Source: Zoroaster sp. YZ-2022 (taxonomy: Eukaryota > Echinodermata > Asteroidea > Forcipulatida > Zoroasteridae). From it: 64,000 bases of DNA. The stretch's first letter is position 1, and every line of letters begins with the position of its first letter. The DNA lies in assembly GCA_029582265.1 (NCBI GenBank), contig CM055834.1:62001-126000 (forward strand). Reading direction: 5' to 3'. The translations under genes and the position numbers were made by a program. The notes beneath the pieces were generated by a model that was not told the DNA's origin, did no database searches, and saw only the letters and a program-made list of their open reading frames with translations. Below, in pieces: positions 12,026 to 23,463 of this stretch.

Positions 12026-12249
12026 AGTTATTGCTTGAAGGTAGGCTTATCGTCACGATCAACAGGACATGGAATCAGAGTTCAAGTTCTAGTTTAACCC
12101 AGTGACTGAAAATAATACTCACATTAATAAGGTCATATTCGTGTTGCTGCTGCATAAATGAGCCAGTAATTTTTAGTCACTGTGTTCAGGACGCCGATTC
12201 CATGCCCTGTTTGTAGAAAGTCTGCTGTGATCGTGACGATACTGTCCCT
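12026..12249 (-). mobile_element. TTAA-flanked MITE (family M), copy 1
   Basis: This is a 224-bp copy of a short element also present at 35,417-35,632 and 63,425-63,601. Shared parts are the TIR AGGGACARTATYGTCACG, the adjoining block with acagggcatggaatc, and the central ctcatttatgca. TTAA flanks it at 12,022-12,025 and 12,250-12,253. The left terminal repeat is disturbed by extra bases. TTAA targets are used by piggyBac and Kolobok superfamilies; there is no transposase here to decide. Confidence 0.8.
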
Positions 12250-12253
12250 TTAA

Positions 12254-13007
12254 CATCTTTACACCAATTCTGTTTATAGGATTGATGGACAGTACTACTT
12301 CACTACTATCCCAATGCGTGCATACAAATAAATAGGTACTTTACTACTTAACGTTAATTTGTGCACAAACTGAAGGGAAGATTTTATTTGAGAAAACAAA
12401 AATTACAAAATACGGTTGAGTAATTCGAAAATAGCGGAATTCATGCTCAATTCCCTATAACCAATCTTCCCAAGCCTTCCCGGTTGATATCTGATCGTCG
12501 GAGTGAGTGAATGGTTCAGTTTTCAAAGTCCTTGTTTCAGTTACGACGGTGCTAGTGGTTGTTCCGCCATATTGCTACTGGTTAACCTAACGATGTGTAT
12601 ATTGCCGCACCTACATGTACGTAAAACAATGGGACTCTAACGTTACGAAAATGTCCGGCCCTCTTTTACAATTTTCCTTTTGCTAGAAATGTATGCTATC
12701 ATATGAAAAGAATACTCACCGCTTTTTCATCCTCGTCGCCAATGTAATGGACTCATTATAATTATCAAAATGAAATTGAAAGGAATCGGACGCACTCTGC
12801 TTTCTTTTCATTTAGGAATGCAATGACTACACAACGTGTGTGTACTACTATATGGAATCTATGTATTATTATTGCGTACAAAGATCGTAATTAATTGGAC
12901 TCGCAAACAAGTCCCACGTCATATCTCTTTGTGTATTATGTACTTATGGAGAATTACTGCCGAATAAGGAAGCGACTTGGTCACATCAACTTTTTCAGTG
13001 CATGTGT
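12254..13007. other. Spacer, nothing recognised
   Basis: No coding exon, repeat boundary or RNA gene is apparent in this stretch of about 750 bases. Short frames carry no known motif. Confidence 0.5.
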
Positions 13008-13378
13008 TTTGTACACAGATACAAAATGCGCTATAAATGATGTTATGATGACGTCACAGGACATTGCAGGCCAAAAGGCACATCTACAGTACCCCACAAA
13101 TGTATAACTGAAAAAAGTTTGATGATCGGGTGTATACTTCTTGAGATATGCTGTACACAAGATTGCCTAATTAAATATTCACGTGACTATGACTAAGCTA
13201 ATTAATTAAGAATTTTAGTCTAATGACATTTAGAAACTACGTCAAGGCATAAGCTTCCATATGGTATATGATTTGACTCTTTCTGATATTCCTAAGAAGG
13301 ACTTTTGCCACCAAGACCTCTCACACGTTAAGGCAATAGGGTTTTGCCGGAAAGAAAGTATAATAAGAAAGAAAAAAA
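13008..13378 (+). repeat. Dispersed repeat family, further copy
   Basis: This copy is close to 8,735-9,075 over its full length, from tgtacacagatacaaaatgc to aatagggttttgccggaaag. The CRE-like motif is present but degraded (one atgacgtcac). The 90-codon minus-strand frame across its right end is a repeat artefact. Confidence 0.75.
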
Positions 13379-13380
13379 AA

Positions 13381-13545
13381 ATCTTGACAGAAACAATAGC
13401 TGTTCCGACTATCAGGTCGTAACAGCTAAAAAAAATAAAAATCTTGACAGAAACAATAGCTGTTCCGACTATCAGGTCGTAACAGCTAAAAAATAAAAAT
13501 CTTGACAGAAACAATAGCTGTTCCGACTATCAGGTCGTAACAGCT
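13381..13545. repeat. Three tandem copies of a hairpin-bearing 58-60-bp unit
   Basis: The unit atcttgacagaaacaatagc... occurs at 13,381, 13,441 and about 13,499. Each copy contains an inverted repeat, AGCTGTTccGAC...GTCGtAACAGCT, able to fold as a stem of about 11 bp. A-rich tracts separate the copies. It adjoins the end of the dispersed repeat copy at 13,008. Confidence 0.85.
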
Positions 13546-13595
13546 AATTAAAACCATTAAGTTATTTGTGAACCGTCTTTTAGTTTAAATTAACT

Positions 13596-13778
13596 GTAGA
13601 ATGACATCCCCAGTAGAGCGACATCCCCAGTAGAGTGACATCCCCAGTAGAATGACATCCCCATTAGAATGACATCCCCAGTAGAGTGACATCCCCAGTA
13701 GAGTGACATCCCCAGTAGAATGACATCCCCATTAGAATGACATCCCCAGTAGAATGACATCCCCAGTAGAATGACATA
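13596..13778. repeat. 17-bp minisatellite
   Basis: Ten full units and a partial one of GTAGAATGACATCCCCA. Variants (gtagagtg, gtagaatg, ttagaatg) recur in the same order twice (units 3-5 and 7-9), so a multi-unit duplication has taken place. It lies in the presumed intron just downstream of the protease exon ending at 13,838. Confidence 0.9.
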
Positions 13779-13837
13779 CATCCCTAGTAGATCCCATATT
13801 ATATAAAATGACATCTGTAGACTGACATTTCACTTAC

Positions 13838-13955
13838 CAACATAACAAATGGTCCACAGCTATGACCATCCTTTTGTAGTGCTGAAGTAAATGAATCATC
13901 AACAGTCCATGTTCCAAGCTCTCCAACTTGTGTTGCTCGCATCGACATGAACTTC
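13838..13955 (-). CDS. Ulp1/C48-like protease exon with catalytic Gln and Cys (partial)
   Basis: The exon is bounded on the minus strand by an acceptor (tattctag) and a good donor (TTG|GTAAGTG). It encodes KFMSMRATQVGELGTWTV followed by a loop ending LQKDGHSCGPFVML. Q-x-D-G-x-x-C-G-x-F is the C-terminal signature of Ulp1/SENP-type cysteine proteases (family C48), which remove SUMO or related modifiers; Gln stabilises the oxyanion and Cys is the nucleophile. The exon length (118) leaves phase 0 at the donor, which fits the next exon at 7,670. The exon before it leaves one base and this one begins with one base before the frame, so one nucleotide is missing at that junction: a sign of decay or of a misplaced border. 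Confidence 0.65.
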
Positions 13956-14148
13956 CTAGAATAGCAAAATGATAAAAGGCACACAGCTGTGCACAGGTTA
14001 TATACATAAGCGGATACTTATTCAAAAACTGCCCCATGGAAACATTGTTAGCTGATTTTAATGTGTTAAAGGACTTCCTCATATGCAATAGTGACAAACT
14101 GTATTTGCACGGACATAACTGACTAAATAAAAAAACAAAATGACTTAC

Positions 14149-14302
14149 TTCCATTTTTTTCAGATATATCTTGCTGCTAGTAAGACGTAGGGGAATCCAG
14201 TAATGTTACCATTTGTGTGCTCACATTACCCGCCAGCAAGATCCAGTGATTTTCGTTGACATTGACTGGCATGAGAACCTACTCGTACATAGACATTTTA
14301 AC
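14149..14302 (-). pseudogene. Ulp1/C48-like protease exon with catalytic His and Asp and two in-frame TAG codons
   Basis: The minus-strand acceptor is tttatttacag and the donor is GGAA|GTAAGT. The frame that fits the upstream exon (phase 0) encodes VKMSMYE, a TAG (14,279-14,281), then VLMPVNVNENHWILLAGN and MVTLLDSPTSY, a second TAG (14,177-14,179), then QQDISEKNG. P-V-N...H-W and L-D-S are the Ulp1 motifs carrying the catalytic His and Asp, so the reading frame is secure. Both interruptions are single TAG codons. They could be real null mutations, assembly errors, or exon borders drawn too long at either end, although the second would still lie inside the exon unless an earlier donor is used. 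Confidence 0.6.
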
Positions 14303-14699
14303 CTGTAAATAAAAGATTTTGTTTGTTTAAACCTTTCAGTTTTAAATCATTAATCTATAATGTTCTTTTTTTCCCAGTAAGAAACATTAGTTTAAACATC
14401 TCATTTTCATTAAAAGCAAAATGACGGGTGTGATCCAAGTTCACTTTAAAATATATTTTTTCCAACTTGATAATGCTATCAAAACATCAATTTATTGTTG
14501 AATACATTGTTTACTTGTAATTGCATGCACAAAACATTTAACATATCGTGTGCATTTAATTTTAAATAAAAACAGGATGTTACCAAGAAATAGACGACTT
14601 TTCAAAGTAAATTCATTTGCAGTCCTTATGGAAAATGTTTTGTGCATGCAATGAATGCAGGAGCTATTTTGTACCTTTTTGTAGAGAAAGGTGTCAAAC

Positions 14700-14807
14700 C
14701 TCCCATTGTCCCATAGAACAGCAACATACGTCGGTAGAACATAAATGTGTCCATTGTGTTGCTTTGTTTGTATTTGACTTCAGAAGTGCCAGGTACGCAT
14801 TGATTAC
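14700..14807 (-). CDS. Ulp1/C48-like protease exon, start of the catalytic domain (partial)
   Basis: A 108-bp exon (36 codons, phase 0 at both ends) lies between the acceptor ggtttgcag and the donor GAG|GTTTGA. It encodes VINAYLALLKSNTNKATQ and a Cys-rich end, ...CCCSMGQWE. Ulp1 domains begin with W-L-x-D-x-x-I-N-x-Y-x-x-L-L; the I-N-x-Y-L-x-L-L part is seen here and the W-L-x-D part should sit in an exon further upstream, which I did not find with confidence. It joins in frame with the exon at 14,302. Confidence 0.6.
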
Positions 14808-15115
14808 CTGCAAACCGGTTAACAATATCAGGACTGTTAAACATTTTACAATGTTTACTATCCTTTTAAATAATATAAAAATAAATGTACAGTGTAAAAG
14901 TTTTTAAAAGACAGTACATTTCTACATTTGCAAATCACAAATTTTCCAAACCTGAATTACCTTGTCAGTCAACCAGTTGTTATTCTGAAGAGATGCTAAG
15001 TCTGCATTTTCAAGTACCTCTCCACAAACCATTTTTTACATTGACTTTTTTAATCTCCTTTTCCTCTCCCTCTCCTTCTTGTCTTTCTTTTGTCTCTTCT
15101 CAGTAGTCTAGACCC

Positions 15116-15450
15116 TACCGATCCTTGATACTTGCCCAGGGCCCTCCCTGGATCATCTGAACCCCGCCTCTCCGAAGGGTACAGGAAATAAACATGTTGC
15201 AGGTCATGGCCGCCTGGTAGTACAGGATCCCGAACTCGGTGGTAATGCTCTGAGAGGCTGATCTATCAACAGGTGTAAAATGTCGAGCTGGTTGTACTGC
15301 CATGGACATGCATGGATTGGTGGTCCGTGCAGCCACTTTCGGTTGCATTCCTGAGGCCATCGGGGTGACATTGTTACGGCAATGTGTTCGTATGGGTTCC
15401 TTTGGTTCCTCTGATTGTTTTGGGCCAGTTTCAAACTCTAGACTAACTGA
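15116..15450 (-). CDS. Possible internal exon of unknown function
   Basis: A minus-strand frame of over 100 codons stays open from near 15,450 to a stop at 15,115. It reads LEFETGPKQSEEPKEPIRTH, then a Pro/Thr/Ser-rich part, then ITTEFGILYYQAAMTCNMFI. GC content and codon usage differ from the AT-rich surroundings, and plausible splice sites exist (acceptor-like tataag near 15,460; donor-like GCAA|GTATCA or GATCG|GTAGGG at the other end). It lies between the two confident groups of minus-strand exons and could link them. No domain is recognised, and an origin from the neighbouring LINE cannot be excluded. Confidence 0.3.
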
Positions 15451-15499
15451 GACTCTTTGCTTATATTAATGCAAACATGACTACACAAGTAAATAATAA

Positions 15500-18474
15500 A
15501 GAAACCTTACCTGCTCGCGCAAACCCACCTCCCTGTGCGTAGCGTTCAAAGCCGCTTGGTATTGCTTTTTCCAATATCAGGGGTTTTCGTTCCAACTTCA
15601 CTTCTGTTCAGTCTTTTGTTCTTAACAACTCACCTGATTTGCTTGCTCTATCTGAGAGCAGACTGAATTGTGACATTTCCTCTGATTCTTTTGGTTACCG
15701 GGATATATCTTTCATCGCCTTGACCACCCTCCATCACATGGTCTGGGTGTCTATGTTAAAGAAACTCTTCTCTTAGCCCGTGAAAGCACTTTGGAATGTA
15801 ACAATCATGAATACATGTGCTTTCGCCTATCGCTTCTCCATTCTACTACCTACCTGTTTTTTCTGTATCGTTCACCTTCGTCATCATCCTGTGCAGTGCT
15901 AGATGCCATCTTGGATAGCATTGATTCTCAGCACCCTTCTGCTCAAGTCATGGGTTTGGTGATTTCAATGTTCACCACAAGGAGTGGCTGATTCATTCTC
16001 GTAATATTGACATTCCTGGTATTGCAACACATAATTTTTCCATCTCCAAGATCTTACTCAGATCCTTTCATCCCTACCCCGGATCCTTCTGATGGTAGGT
16101 ACCTGCTGGATCTCTTCTTGTTGCCAAAGGTCTTGCCTCCAATTGGTAACTCGGATCACTCAATTGTCTCTGTTTCCGTTTCATATTCTTCCTTCTCAAC
16201 TACATTTCAGCCTTTTCATCGTACTGTTTTCAGTTTGGAAAGGCTGACTGATGGTTTTCGATGTTTTGCAGATGTGCCCTGGTCATCGGTTTAAGTCTTG
16301 GTCTTGGTCCTGATTTACGGCAGACGAGTTATCCCAATGGTTAACCTTGGTATGGGATAGATTTGGCCATCCTCACGTACCTAACGGATCAGGCCCATTC
16401 TCAACCTTGGTACCTCCAGCCTGTGCTGCAGCAATTGCCCATCGTAACCATTTTTTAAGAAGTATCATCTTTCAGGAACTTTGATAGTAAGTGTGTTTTT
16501 TCGCGCAGAAGCTCGATGAATTTCGAAATCGCCTTAAGAAGTTTTTAGAGATGCTAAGCAGCACAATGTAACTCTGTTGCTGGTTCCAGCTCTCAATGCA
16601 GCGGCTTGGTTCCAGGGACTTTGGCGGATGTCATTAGTGCCAATACTGTATACCGCAACAAGTCCTCCATTCCTCCTCCTCTCTTCATGGACCCAGAGTT
16701 CTTACTTCTCCTCAAGATAAGGCAAACCTTGTTGCTGACAACTTTGTATTCAACTCCACACTTAATGATACCCCTCCACCTGCCTTCCATCCCACATAAC
16801 AGCCACTGTAAAAACACAAAAGCCTCTTATCACCACCAGTATATTGCACGGACTATTCATTACTGATGCCTCCAAAGGCTCACTGGCCCCGATGGACGAT
16901 CCTGCGGGCTGTTCAAGTGTTCCCAGAAAGTTCACCTTTGCGCTATTCTTACCAAGTTATTCAATATGTGCTGGCAGTCCTCTTCCCATTCATCCAGGTG
17001 TAGGCATCTGTTGTCCCTGTCTTTAGGGTGTATTGAGCGTTCTGAATCTACAATTATCGTCCGATTAGTCTGCTTCCATACAATAAGTAAGATCTTTGAA
17101 TGCTTTGTCATGCTTTAGCCAACAGCCCCTTGGATACCTGGAGGACAATGACCTTCTAACTGACTTGCCAGTACGGTTTTCGCCATCTCCTGCTCAACCG
17201 GTGATCTGCTTTCCCTAATTCACCGATCATTTTAATGGGGCATTAGATCGCAGGTGAGAGCTCGTTCTAGCTAACGTTGACATCTCAAAGGCCCTTTGAT
17301 TGTACATGCAGGTGGCATTTCTGGCCTGCTCCACAAGCTTCAGTCATGGTGTGTCAGGCAGTGAATGTTATCCATAATCTCTTGCTTTCCTTTCCAACCG
17401 CAAGTTGAAGGTTGTCCTGAGAGTCAATCTTCTTCTCTACTGTTCTATCAATTCTGGTGTTCCACAGGGCTCGTTACTTGGTCCTACTTTCTTCACCCAT
17501 GTTTAACACGATTTGCCCGATATGAAGTTTTGTCTCAGTCGCTATGTATGCCGATGATTCAACCTCTATGGTGTTTCCCCAACTCTTCTAACACTTTCGC
17601 TGTGGGGAGGTGGGTGTGTCTCACTGAATAATGATTTAGAGAGCGTGTTGCGGTGGGACGAACGATTGGCTAGTAACCTTTAACGCAAACAAAACTAAAC
17701 TACTGTCTCTCTTTCTCGCTCCAGAGATGATGATATTCCATCCATTCATATGGGTCCATCAACTTTGCCTGAGGTATCAGATTTTCGCCTTCGGACTTGA
17801 CATCTCCACTAAAGCCAGTTGGGGAGAGGTATATCTCAGGCATTGCAAAGAGTGCTTCCATGCGAGTTGGTTGTCTTTATCGAGCTCGGAAGTTCTTACC
17901 TCCGGGATGCTACCCTCTACCCGTATAGACATCTAATTCATACGTCCCTAATGGAGTACTGTTGTCAAGATTTAGCCGGAGCTTCTGCCCGTCAGCTTTA
18001 TTGCTATTAGATAGAGATGTAGCAGAGCGTATTGTTAATCTTGTTGGTGAAGAGTTGGGATCATCGTTACAACTCTCTTTTTTCTCACACCGTATGAGTT
18101 TGTAGCCAGCCTTTATGCCTTTTTTTCTACAGACATTTTTTTCATGTGTCCAATTTGGTTCCTCCCATCAGGGTATTTAAGCGTGAGACCAGGCTTTCTG
18201 CTTGTTCTCCCATTCGTACACTCTAGCTTTGCCGAGATGTAGAACAAAGAGCTATTCCAGCAGCTTTTTGCACGTACTGCATCTCTTGGAACTCCCTTGC
18301 CTGGTGCATGTTTCACATCCTACAATCTAGACAGTTTTAAGAGGAATATCAATTTCCCACCTTCTCAGTCCCTCCTGAGTTATTTTCATCTTTCATAAGT
18401 TTTCTTCTTGTAGCCCCTTACCAAGAGTGGCTTTTAGCCTTGTTTGGGGCGAACTTGCATAAAAAAAAAAAATT
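15500..18474 (+). pseudogene. Decayed non-LTR retrotransposon (endonuclease plus reverse transcriptase)
   Basis: The plus strand encodes, in many broken frames, an AP-type endonuclease followed by a reverse transcriptase. Endonuclease traces: NIRGFRSNFTSVQSFVLN at about 15,575, GDFNVHHKEW near 15,957, and NSDHSIV near 16,145. Reverse transcriptase traces: GPDGR near 16,885, a stretch like ISKIFE near 17,085, NSGVPQGSLLGP near 17,450, and a shifted copy of the ADD box near 17,545. The 3' end is taccaagagtggcttttagc...gcgaacttgcat followed by an A-rich tail at about 18,460-18,474. Stops and frameshifts are everywhere, so it is dead. It belongs to an EN-bearing (Jockey/I/CR1-type) group; I would not assign the clade further. 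Confidence 0.75.
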
Positions 18475-18612
18475 CCAACAATTTGTCTGAAAGGGGAAAA
18501 TAGAAGGAAACCATGTACAGATAACATTCGATTGTCACGCACATCCCTGTGGACTACAACTGTATTCAGCTAGTGACAGCCGATACAATTATATGGAGCA
18601 CTCACATACAGT

Positions 18613-18721
18613 TGTAAAGAACTGACTACGGAGATTAACGTTAGTGTACATGAATCGACCATGCTTTTATTGAGACCCGGGTGGTCGTATCAAGTGTGTG
18701 ACTACGGTGTTCCATATGTGA
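18613..18721 (-). repeat. 3' LTR of the Gypsy-type element
   Basis: It matches the 5' LTR at 23,825-23,918 over its first 40 and last 32 bases, with a replaced middle. The outer bases TGTG that open the 5' LTR have been lost here. A polypurine tract abuts it. Confidence 0.7.
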
Positions 18722-19119
18722 TCTCCCCTTTCAATGTTTTTTTTTAAAACAACAATAAACAAGCATTTAAAGTTCTCTGGAAGATGGTTTAGGAGTTCAA
18801 GTTTGAGTTATACAAATTTCCAACTGTTTATGATGGTTCTAATAGCTGCGATGCCTCTGAGATGTCTTTGGAGCAAAATTGAAAGTTCAATCAACTTAAT
18901 TGTATTTAATTTTTTTTTTTTTTCCTTTTTTTTTAATAAACAAGAAAAACTTCGATTGCCATTCACTTTTGGCGAAAAAAAAACAAAAAAAATGAACTGA
19001 ATGTGAAAAACCGATCACAATGTTTCTTTTAAACAAACAAAATCTGATTGTGATTAATTTTTTTAAATTTAATCACTGAACCGAACTGCGCATTAAATAA
19101 TCTGAAGAAGAACTATGAA

Positions 19120-21580
19120 GATGATCCTTTACAAGTCCAGGCGTTTTGGTGGTTTGGTTGAGGCGTCCGCCCTCGTCACATAGGTTGGTGGTGTTGCAAT
19201 GCTGGTTTCCGTAGTGGGCCCAGGGGGCATTGACGTTGGAGTTGGGGTGGGAGGTCCTTCTGGGGGTCTGGCTGCTGGTGTGTTTGCTGGAGTGGCAGCT
19301 GGTGTTGGTACTGGCATGATTACGTGGTCTGACTCTGCAAGAGGCGAAGAGGTTTGTTAGCTTCCTTGAGTGGCAAGACGAAGATCCCGTCTGTTCCTCC
19401 TGTATTTGGCGGCCATTGTGTTCAACCACATAAGAGCGAGGTGTTGAGTGATGATCAACAATTGTAGCTGGGAGCCAGCGATTGAAACCAGGTAAGTTCG
19501 GACCGGATCACCAGAGATGAGTGTGGGAAGATTTTGGCCAGCTTTTCTTGTCATAGTAGAACTGTTGTTTGGTTTGTCCTTGTTGAAGCACTTCTTCACT
19601 TGGGGGTGCTATAACTGGCTGTAGTGGTAACTTTGATGTTGGTATTATTACGGGGTCGGCGTCCCATCAGTAGGCTGGAGATGTTGCAGTTGGCTAATGG
19701 TGTTGTAATGATAGTCGAGAAGAGCCAAGTGTTTGTCTGGGCACTTCTTCCATAGGCGTTTTACTGTTTTCGGCCGGTTTCTGCCTCACCATTCGATTGT
19801 GGATGATAAGGTGAGGGAACAGTGACGTGTTGTATCTCATAGTTTTGCAGAACTTGTCAAACTCAGATGAAGAGTATTGTGGGCCGTTGTCTGTTCTCAT
19901 TTTCTTGGAATACCATGACAACTGAACTGGTGCCTTCAGTGTATCTATGACGGCTGCACCGCTCATATCAGGCAATTTGTTCATCTCATGAATTTTGAAT
20001 AGTAGTCGATCGTGACGATGTACTGCTGTTGCTCAAATCAAATATGTCACAGGCTAGCTCGTTCCATGGTAGGTCTGGAAGGTTGGTGCGCTTAGTGGTT
20101 CTGCATGTTGACGGTTCTTGGATGGTGTTGCAAGTGACAGTCTTGAACAAGGTTTGTAATCTGTTCACCCATGCCAGGCCAGTAGAGGGCTTCACGAGCG
20201 CGTTTGCATTTGACAATGCTGGGATGCGTGGGATTGGCGATGCATATCAGTTCTCATGCTTGGTGCCACAACAATGCACATGCCTTTGTAGACAATTCCA
20301 TCAGCAACTGACACTGAGGTCCAAATTGTCGGATCGGATGAGTGAGGGAGGTTTCATTCTTAGTATCCGGCCATCCCTTGAGGACTATGGAAGGACCAGC
20401 TCGTTTAGCTCATCCGCTGTGCATTTCTGAAACTGTGTATCGTACTGGTGTGTCACGGCAATGGAGTCAGTCATGTTTACTGCTACTGGCTTCACGTCTG
20501 GCTTGGACTCTGGTAGATTTACGGCTGAGTGGCATCCCAATGGAAAATGTCTTGGCCAGGCTTGTATGTCACGTTTAAATCATAGGGTTGGGCAGCCCTG
20601 AGTAGTATTGCTTGAAGTCTCATCGGTGCTGCAAGTAGTGGTTTGCTGTATATGGCTTGGGGCTAGATCACTCTCTACTATAACTTCTTTGCCAAAGATG
20701 TAGTGATGAAATTTTTCACAGCAATGCACTATGGCTAACATCTTTTTCTGGGCATACTTCATACCGCTGTTCAGTTTGAGTCAGGGCTCTGGAGGTACGC
20801 TATGGGTCTTGAAGAAGAACACCTCTGGAGAGCGCTGTTGGCATCACACTGAATTCACAGACATGTTTGTGTACGTTGTGCTAAGGCGTACAGGTGTGCT
20901 ACTACACATCTCTATGAGCTTGCTAAAACTCTGCTGTTTGTCCCAGTGGAACTCTGTGTCCTTTCTTGTGACCTCTTAGTGAGATGGCGCTAAGGTTTGG
21001 GATGAACTTAGGCCAGGTACTGTACCATTCAAGAAACCTTCTTACGTCTTTGATTTAGGGATTGGTAATTCTCTGACCGCTCTCACTTTATCGGGGTCAG
21101 GGCAGGAGACCATTCTTGTTAGCAAGTGTCCAACGTACTTCACTTTCCGTTTTGACTTGGACACTTGTCAAAGTTTAGCTTGAGGTTCCACTCTGTGCTC
21201 GCTTAACGACTCCTTCTGGGCGATCTTGTCATGGTGTGCTTCGTCTCTGCCGGCAATAAATAACCATCACTGCACGAGCGCCGTCTGTTTCGGAGCATAG
21301 TATCCATGATGCGTTGAACATCTCGGTGTGCGCTTTTGATACCAAATGGGAGTCTCGGCCATCTATAGCGTCCAACTGGCGTGTTAAATGTCGTCAACAG
21401 GTTGGACTCGTAATTTTAATTTGAAGAAATCCCGATTTGGCATCAATAACGGAGTAAACTTTGGTGTTTGGAACTGCTGCTACTATTTCTTCAACTGTTG
21501 GGATGGGGTAGTGCTCTTCTCTAATGGTTTTGTTCAGATCCCCTTTTGGGTCGGAACATATCTTTACCATTCTTGACCAC
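19120..21580 (-). pseudogene. Gypsy pol remnants: reverse transcriptase, RNase H, integrase
   Basis: Minus-strand fragments in shifting frames show the order of a Gypsy pol. Reverse transcriptase: FNTPVGRYRWPRLPFGIKSA near 21,390-21,330. RNase H: KMLAIVHCCEKFHHYIFGKE near 20,745-20,690. Integrase core: MRTDNGPQYSSSEFDKF near 19,900-19,850, i.e. the D-N-G-x-x-[YF] motif. C-terminal end: ...KPPKRLDL near 19,130. Stops and frameshifts separate all of them, so no functional polyprotein is encoded. Confidence 0.75.
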
Positions 21581-22086
21581 CGTCATCATTGAGCTGACCC
21601 AGTGTGGGCTCCGTGACTTTGGTGATATGGCCATCTCGCTCCATCTGCTAATTTATTGATAATCTTTGATCTTAGTTGTGGTTGTCTCCTTGGGCCGTGT
21701 ACACTGGTGTGACTGTCGGGTCTATTTTCAGTGAGTACGTTCCTGGAGTGTACCGTTTTCTTTTAAGCTCTGGATATCTGGTTCATGCTGTGGATTCTTT
21801 GGTAGTTATTGGCTGTTCCAGACAAGAGTGACGACTTTGTTGGAATTGACAACGTAATACAGAACATTGATTGATTTGTTCTTGTATTGTGTTGGCATCA
21901 TCACGCATCCTTTTATATCCAGGGGGTGATTGGAGTAGGACTCAAATTTCTGCTTCTGTCTGCTTCAAACTTCTGATCCGAACCAAGAGTGATGAAGACA
22001 TCGTACGGCATGATACTTTGACTGCGCCAGTGCCTATTTGCATGCGTACCGATTTGCCAGCTACTTTAACATTCTCGTACCATTCA

Positions 22087-22704
22087 TCAGCATTCTGATT
22101 TCCAAAAATTGCACTGATGCAGAATCATCATCTGATGTCTGGATCTCTGTCTCTTCAACCAGATGTGTGTTACGTTACAGCACACTGCTGCAAAGTGATG
22201 TAATTTGTGACAGTTGCTGCATCGTTGGTTCTTAGTTGGGCACTTATATGTGTGAGCTGCTGTAGCCACATTTGTGGCATAACTTGTCACTTGATTGTGC
22301 ACCTTGGTTGCTTTTGGTGCTTTTGTTGTGTCTTATCAGCTGGAAAAACTTTTTCGTATTTCCTCCTTTGCGTGTTTGTTCAGCTGGTTTCGAGAAGTGG
22401 CGTTTGTTGACGGAATGGACTTTCGAACCCTCTCTTCCTTGCTGATGATTTTCAGACTTTTTGGTGGTTTCATGATTTTGCCCAATGCTTATCGCTATGT
22501 CATCGCCTTTGTCAAGACATTTTCACGAACTTTAGAGTGTAGGGCATGACATACAATGGCATCACGGATCATGCGGTCCTCATCTGTGTAGCCGCAGTCC
22601 TTGACAAGAATTTTCAGGTCAGTAACGAAAGCATCAAATTTCTCACCATCTTGTTTTTGTTGGAAATTTGCTGTAGCTCTTATCTGATTTTTCTTTGGTG
22701 CCAC
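22087..22704 (-). pseudogene. Gypsy gag remnant
   Basis: Minus-strand frames encode a capsid-like stretch (GEKFDAFVTDLKILVKDCGY at about 22,640-22,580, followed by MIRDAIVCH) and, further on, a CCHC-like zinc knuckle (CSNCHKLHHFAAVC near 22,220). These are typical of invertebrate and fish Gypsy gag proteins. The frame is broken between them. Confidence 0.7.
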
Positions 22705-22879
22705 GTAGTTTTATTTTGCATATACACTCAGCAGAGTGTCATTCTCGGCTGGGGGTCACCAACTGCAGGTGTCCATGTGAAAGTCTCATATATCTCTACC
22801 CTTGTCTCCAATATATGTCATCAGGTAGTTGACTTTTACTTCTGATTTTGAAGCAAGAGGACCTTTAAATGTGAATTCA

Positions 22880-23463
22880 GTGCTGTTTTGAAACGTTTCC
22901 ACACTTTATGTAGATCGGTGGTAATTCATGCTAGGCTTGTCCGTCTTGACATATTGATGTCTCTTACAGGCCTCCGTAGATTTTATTTTCACTGGGAAAA
23001 CGTTTTGCTACAAGCAAGCTTCTTCTTGTGGAATGATTTACCTGAGCATGTCAAACAATCTCCATCTCTTGCTTCATTTAAAAACTGCTCTCAAAACTCA
23101 TTTGATGAAAATTTAATGTATAATTTACTTATGTTTAACTATTGACTTTTATGATGATGTATTTATACCTTTTGTTTTTGTTTAATATGTGAAGAGCATC
23201 CCTTCGGTGTTTACATTTTTTTGTGCAAATCAACCTTGTTTGCATGGTTGTGTATGCAGGGTTTTTCGTCTTTGCCTAGCATATTCTGACCAGGGCCAGT
23301 CAGCCTTTTTACAATCATTGTTCCTTGTAATTTTATATTGTATTGTTCTTACCATGTATTTTATTTTATTGTTCACACTGATGTGTCACTGCGCCATGAG
23401 CGTCTTTTTTGACGGATCCGGCGCATTACAAATGTTCATTATTATTATTAGTATTATTATTAT
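22880..23463 (+). mobile_element. 5'-truncated CR1/L2-like LINE tail nested in the Gypsy element
   Basis: The plus strand encodes the very C-terminus of a non-LTR ORF2: FLWNDLPEHVKQSPSLASFK followed by a stop at about 23,143. The 3' UTR ends cggcgcattacaaatgttca and an (ATT)n run at about 23,440-23,463. The W-N-D-L-P-x-x-[VI]-[KR] motif is shared with the LINE at 29,504-31,730 (VWNDLPSNIR). It lies between the gag remnant and the primer-binding site of the Gypsy element, so it was inserted after it. Confidence 0.75.

Noticed and set aside
13242..13514. Minus-strand frame of 90 codons with repeated F-S-C-Y-D-L-I-V-G-T-A-I-V-S
   Set aside because: It translates the three tandem 58-60-bp units.
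15500..15600. A minus-strand exon with donor-like GCAG|GTAAGG near 15,510
   Set aside because: The plus strand here reads as the start of the LINE endonuclease (NIRGFRSNFTS), so the open minus frame is most likely coincidental.
20029..20578. Plus-strand frames of 133 and 78 codons
   Set aside because: They lie antisense to Gypsy integrase and RNase H remnants and show no motif.
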